From Streptacidiphilus carbonis (GTDB lineage Bacteria > Actinomycetota > Actinomycetes > Streptomycetales > Streptomycetaceae), in contig NZ_BBPM01000003.1 of assembly GCF_000787775.1 (NCBI RefSeq), positions 91,189 through 155,188 on the forward strand: 64,000 bases of DNA. Direction: 5' to 3'. Both the position numbers and the translations under genes were made by a program. A model generated the notes under the pieces. That model saw only the letters and a program-made list of their open reading frames with translations, had not been told where the DNA came from and searched no databases. Positions 63,782 to 64,000 of the stretch are shown here, piece after piece; the first letter of the stretch is position 1, and every line of letters starts with the position of its first letter.

Positions 63782-64000
63782 ATGACCTCTGAGCAGATCC
63801 CCTCCCTCGCACCGGACGAGTTCGCGCCGGAGACCGCCTACCTCAACACCGCCTCGATGGGCCTGCTGCCCGCCCGTACCCGCTCCGCGCTGGTCGCGGA
63901 CCTCGCGGAGTGGGCGGCCGGTCGCGCCAACCCGGTGGCGTACGACGCCCCCGTCGGCGACTCCCGGGCCTCCTTCGCGCGGCTGGTCGGGGTGCGGCCC
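63782..64000 (+). CDS. Class V aminotransferase-fold protein, 3' end outside window
   Basis: The first 73 residues match the N-terminus of class V PLP enzymes (cysteine desulfurase/isopenicillin-epimerase type): ETAYLNTASMGLLPARTRSA and VGDSRASFARLVGV. A four-codon frame (ATG CTG GTG GCA TGA, 63771-63785) begins right after GGAGGT and its stop overlaps this ATG, so translation may be coupled to it. It is the second class V PLP gene flanking the ECF/thaumatin pair. Confidence 0.72.
   Translation, partial: MTSEQIPSLAPDEFAPETAYLNTASMGLLPARTRSALVADLAEWAAGRANPVAYDAPVGDSRASFARLVGVRP

Overview
The window is very GC-rich, with strongly GC-biased third codon positions, frequent GTG/TTG starts, many GTGA/ATGA/TGATG gene overlaps, secreted GH6 and GH5 cellulases under 14-bp CebR-type operators, and several F420/PPOX-type enzymes. 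Together these point to a chromosomal segment of a streptomycete-like actinobacterium (Streptomyces, Kitasatospora, Streptacidiphilus or a close relative). I cannot fix the genus. No rRNA, tRNA, CRISPR array or insertion sequence is visible. 57 protein genes, one frameshifted gene and a number of cis-sites are described.

Layout. 1-3.3 kb: divergent secreted cellulases (GH6, cut by the window edge; CBM2-GH5) with two CebR boxes between them. 3.4-11.4 kb: an EamA exporter with a structured leader, then a lipid/steroid-flavoured group (crotonase-fold enzyme, PPOX oxidoreductase, TesB thioesterase, Rieske lipoprotein, KstR-like TetR, acyl-CoA ligase, lipoprotein). 11.5-17.1 kb: mixed single genes (SRPBCC protein, secreted PHP phosphoesterase, GNAT, NmrA-like/LysR divergent pair, MmcQ/YjbR). 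17.2-23.5 kb: a reductive pyrimidine catabolism operon (beta-ureidopropionase, class III aminotransferase, dihydropyrimidinase, LLM oxidoreductase, NCS1 permease). 23.6-28.7 kb: a TetR regulator divergent from a tightly overlapped operon of acetoacetate-decarboxylase-fold enzyme, SDR and two amidohydrolases, with no assigned pathway. 28.7-34.8 kb: Uma2 protein, a possible ether-lipid pair (fatty acid hydroxylase plus YhhN/TMEM86), exonuclease III, gamma-glutamyltransferase and a CtaG-like protein.

34.9-40.3 kb: one minus-strand operon encoding a nucleotidyltransferase, a glycerol-1-phosphate-dehydrogenase-like enzyme, a CDP-alcohol phosphotransferase, a GT2 glycosyltransferase and a TagGH-type exporter. 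It looks like a route to an exported polyol-phosphate or glycerol-phosphate glycoconjugate. IPP isomerase (idi) is divergent from it. 41.2-52.4 kb: a beta-glucoside/oligosaccharide utilisation island (GH35-like and GH1 enzymes, LacI regulator, complete five-gene Opp/Dpp-family importer) with paired operators in the 362-bp regulatory region. The convergent gene ends on both sides carry copies of the same inverted repeat element.

52.5-64 kb: DedA, a flavoprotein, an AAA ATPase, a PadR-methyltransferase fusion next to an ABCG-type transporter, two class V PLP enzymes, and between them the most unusual locus of the window. A predicted single-protein transmembrane sensor (ECF sigma factor, zinc-finger-like HxxxCxxC, one membrane helix, Ser/Pro linker, extracellular GH128-like glucanase domain) is divergent from a secreted thaumatin-like protein. 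The thaumatin-like gene has an ECF-like promoter and is split by a 9-C homopolymer frameshift. I infer a beta-1,3-glucan (fungal cell wall) sensing and response module.
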